Assembly (NCBI GenBank): GCA_964446955.1 | Contig: CAYUQJ010000001.1 | Coordinates: 868,001 to 932,000, forward strand | DNA from: Leptolinea sp964446955 | Lineage (GTDB): Bacteria > Chloroflexota > Anaerolineae > Anaerolineales > Anaerolineaceae | Length of the DNA stretch: 64,000 nt | Direction: 5' to 3' | In this document: in pieces, positions 62,958-64,000 of the stretch | Layout: each line of letters opens with the position of its first letter | How positions within the stretch are numbered: position 1 is the stretch's first letter | Notes under the pieces: generated by a model | What the model was told of the DNA's origin: nothing | Database searches by the model: none | What the model saw: the letters and a program-made list of their open reading frames with translations, nothing else | Position numbers and translations under genes: made by a program

Positions 62958-64000
62958 ATGGATGTGTTGTTGAAATTAAAAAACAAACGTCTGGTCATTG
63001 GTGGATTACTACTGGTATTCCTTGTACTTGGAGGTCTGGCTTTTATGCGAACGCAATACCCAGACTCACCGGGAACACAAGCGACCCAATCCATTAAAAC
63101 AACCGAAGTAACCTCCGGGGACCTCATCATGGAAATCTCAGGAACCGGCAGTATAGTCGCTCCAAATGCCATTGACCTGGTTTTTTCGACAGATGGAAAA
63201 GTGGCCGAACTTAATGTGAACCCCGGAAAATCAGTGGAAGAAGGCGATGTACTGGCACGGTTGGACAAAATATCGGCGTTACAGCTAAATGTAGAAAAAG
63301 CAAAACTTGAATTAACAAAAGCACAGAATGCCCTCGATGACCTCGATGTGAACAAGGAGGTTGCCCTGGCTAATGCGCTGCTCGCAAAATCAGAAGCGTC
63401 CGAAAACCTTGAAAACGCGCAAAAAAACGAGGTGACCAAGTATTCCCCTCGATGTGAAAAGGCTTCGACCGAAGAGTATTACTTTGAATATATGTACGAT
63501 CGGAGTGATTACCTCTACTGGTACAACGCGTACATAAAAAAGAATACAGGCTATGGAGAAATGTATATCCTTGAGCGGATGGCTCCGTACAAAAAATCGA
63601 TGGATCAAAACTTCGCGAACTGGAAATATTGTGAAGGTTATTCTGATCTTGAGGTCGAGCAATCCCAGGTTGCCGTAGAAAAAGCCCAGGCGGAATACGA
63701 CCAGGCTGCTGAATACTATGAAAGCCTTCTGAATAATGATGGAATTGATCCCGACGAGCTGATTCTCGCAACCATTGAGAGAGATAACGCTCAATTGCAA
63801 TACGATGAAGCTATGCGCATATTAGATGGCGCCACTTTGACTTCGCCCATGGATGGAACAGTTTTGTCCGTCGCCTCTGCTGTTGGTGAAATACTGGACA
63901 AAGAATCCTTTAACGAACCTTATATTGAGATTGCTGATTTGAGTGAGCCGATCCTTAAAGCTGTGTTTGATGAATCAGACCTTGCCAGTATCAACACGGA
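62958..64000 (+). CDS. HlyD/MacA-type periplasmic adaptor, copy 2 (cut by the right edge)
   Basis: 347 codons seen from the ATG at 62958, after AGGAAGG. A membrane anchor (LVIGGLLLVFLVLGGLAFM) is followed by TTEVTSGDLIMEISGTGSIV, a long coiled coil, and SPMDGTVLSVASAVGEILDK. The beta-barrel starts at LKAVFDESDLASI. Again two cysteines lie in the hairpin (SPRCEKAST and WKYCEGYSD). It is a paralog of copy 1, and a pump gene probably follows beyond the window. Confidence 0.85.
   Translation, partial: MDVLLKLKNKRLVIGGLLLVFLVLGGLAFMRTQYPDSPGTQATQSIKTTEVTSGDLIMEISGTGSIVAPNAIDLVFSTDGKVAELNVNPGKSVEEGDVLARLDKISALQLNVEKAKLELTKAQNALDDLDVNKEVALANALLAKSEASENLENAQKNEVTKYSPRCEKASTEEYYFEYMYDRSDYLYWYNAYIKKNTGYGEMYILERMAPYKKSMDQNFANWKYCEGYSDLEVEQSQVAVEKAQAEYDQAAEYYESLLNNDGIDPDELILATIERDNAQLQYDEAMRILDGATLTSPMDGTVLSVASAVGEILDKESFNEPYIEIADLSEPILKAVFDESDLASINT

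Noticed and set aside
1..64000. Mobile elements, CRISPR arrays and prophage
   Set aside because: No transposase, integrase, terminal repeats, spaced repeats or phage genes were seen.

Overview
This window looks like a chromosomal segment of a member of the Chloroflexota, most likely class Anaerolineae (inference from gene content; no rRNA gene is present to confirm it). The clues are an actinobacterial-type inositol-phosphate synthase next to a string of LysM/M23 lipoproteins, a pair of DUF3048 lipoproteins, a DUF4349 lipoprotein, many lipobox signal peptides, formate-THF ligase plus cobalamin-dependent methionine synthase, and many genes without a Shine-Dalgarno sequence. No IS element, prophage, CRISPR array or rRNA operon was seen. 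Two tRNA genes are present, Pro(CGG) and Asp(GTC).

Layout. 1-5.2 kb (minus strand): the 5' part of an aminotransferase gene, tRNA-Pro, and a three-gene polysaccharide cluster (CBM11-like membrane protein, cellulose-synthase-like GT2 with a C-terminal PilZ domain, GH5 glycanase). 5.3-13.5 kb: a TetR regulator with two palindromic operators, divergent from ino1, which is followed by a cell-envelope series (polysaccharide-deacetylase-like lipoprotein, HIT protein, three tandem LysM-helical-M23 lipoproteins). 13.6-18.3 kb (minus): OsmC, zinc ribbon, tsaD, M24 peptidase, selA and a membrane protein. 18.4-25.4 kb: tRNA-Asp, a GT-C-like membrane protein, dus, ppk2, efp, a Cys-rich protein and a HAD-DinB fusion. 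25.5-31.1 kb: a membrane diguanylate cyclase and metH. 31.3-39.4 kb: a GT-C-like pair, coaX-coaBC, two DUF3048 lipoproteins, a phosphoesterase and a DUF4349 lipoprotein. 39.6-43.8 kb: DinG-type helicase/exonuclease and lysA, convergent. 43.8-47.2 kb: a triple-GAF histidine kinase with a tandem-receiver LuxR regulator. 47.4-59.3 kb: a nitrogen-assimilation region, with glnA on the minus strand and, beyond a divergent transporter, a run of permease, PP2C phosphatase, Ser/Thr kinase, second glutamine synthetase and an enlarged GlnE. 59.3-64 kb: formate-THF ligase and two tandem HlyD/MacA-type adaptors, the second cut by the window edge.

The most interesting part is 48.8-59.3 kb. The glutamine synthetase adenylyltransferase carries two GlnD-like ACT domains between its two nucleotidyltransferase halves. 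It lies in the same gene run as a Ser/Thr kinase/phosphatase pair, a second glutamine synthetase and an amino-acid permease. The separate glnA gene, which has the adenylylation-site motif, has repeated GGGTAATAT elements over its promoter. Together this suggests a nitrogen-control circuit that senses glutamine directly in GlnE and is linked to Ser/Thr phosphorylation (inference). A second theme is translation without leaders: several genes have a TATAAT-like hexamer 5 to 11 bases before their start codon and no Shine-Dalgarno sequence.
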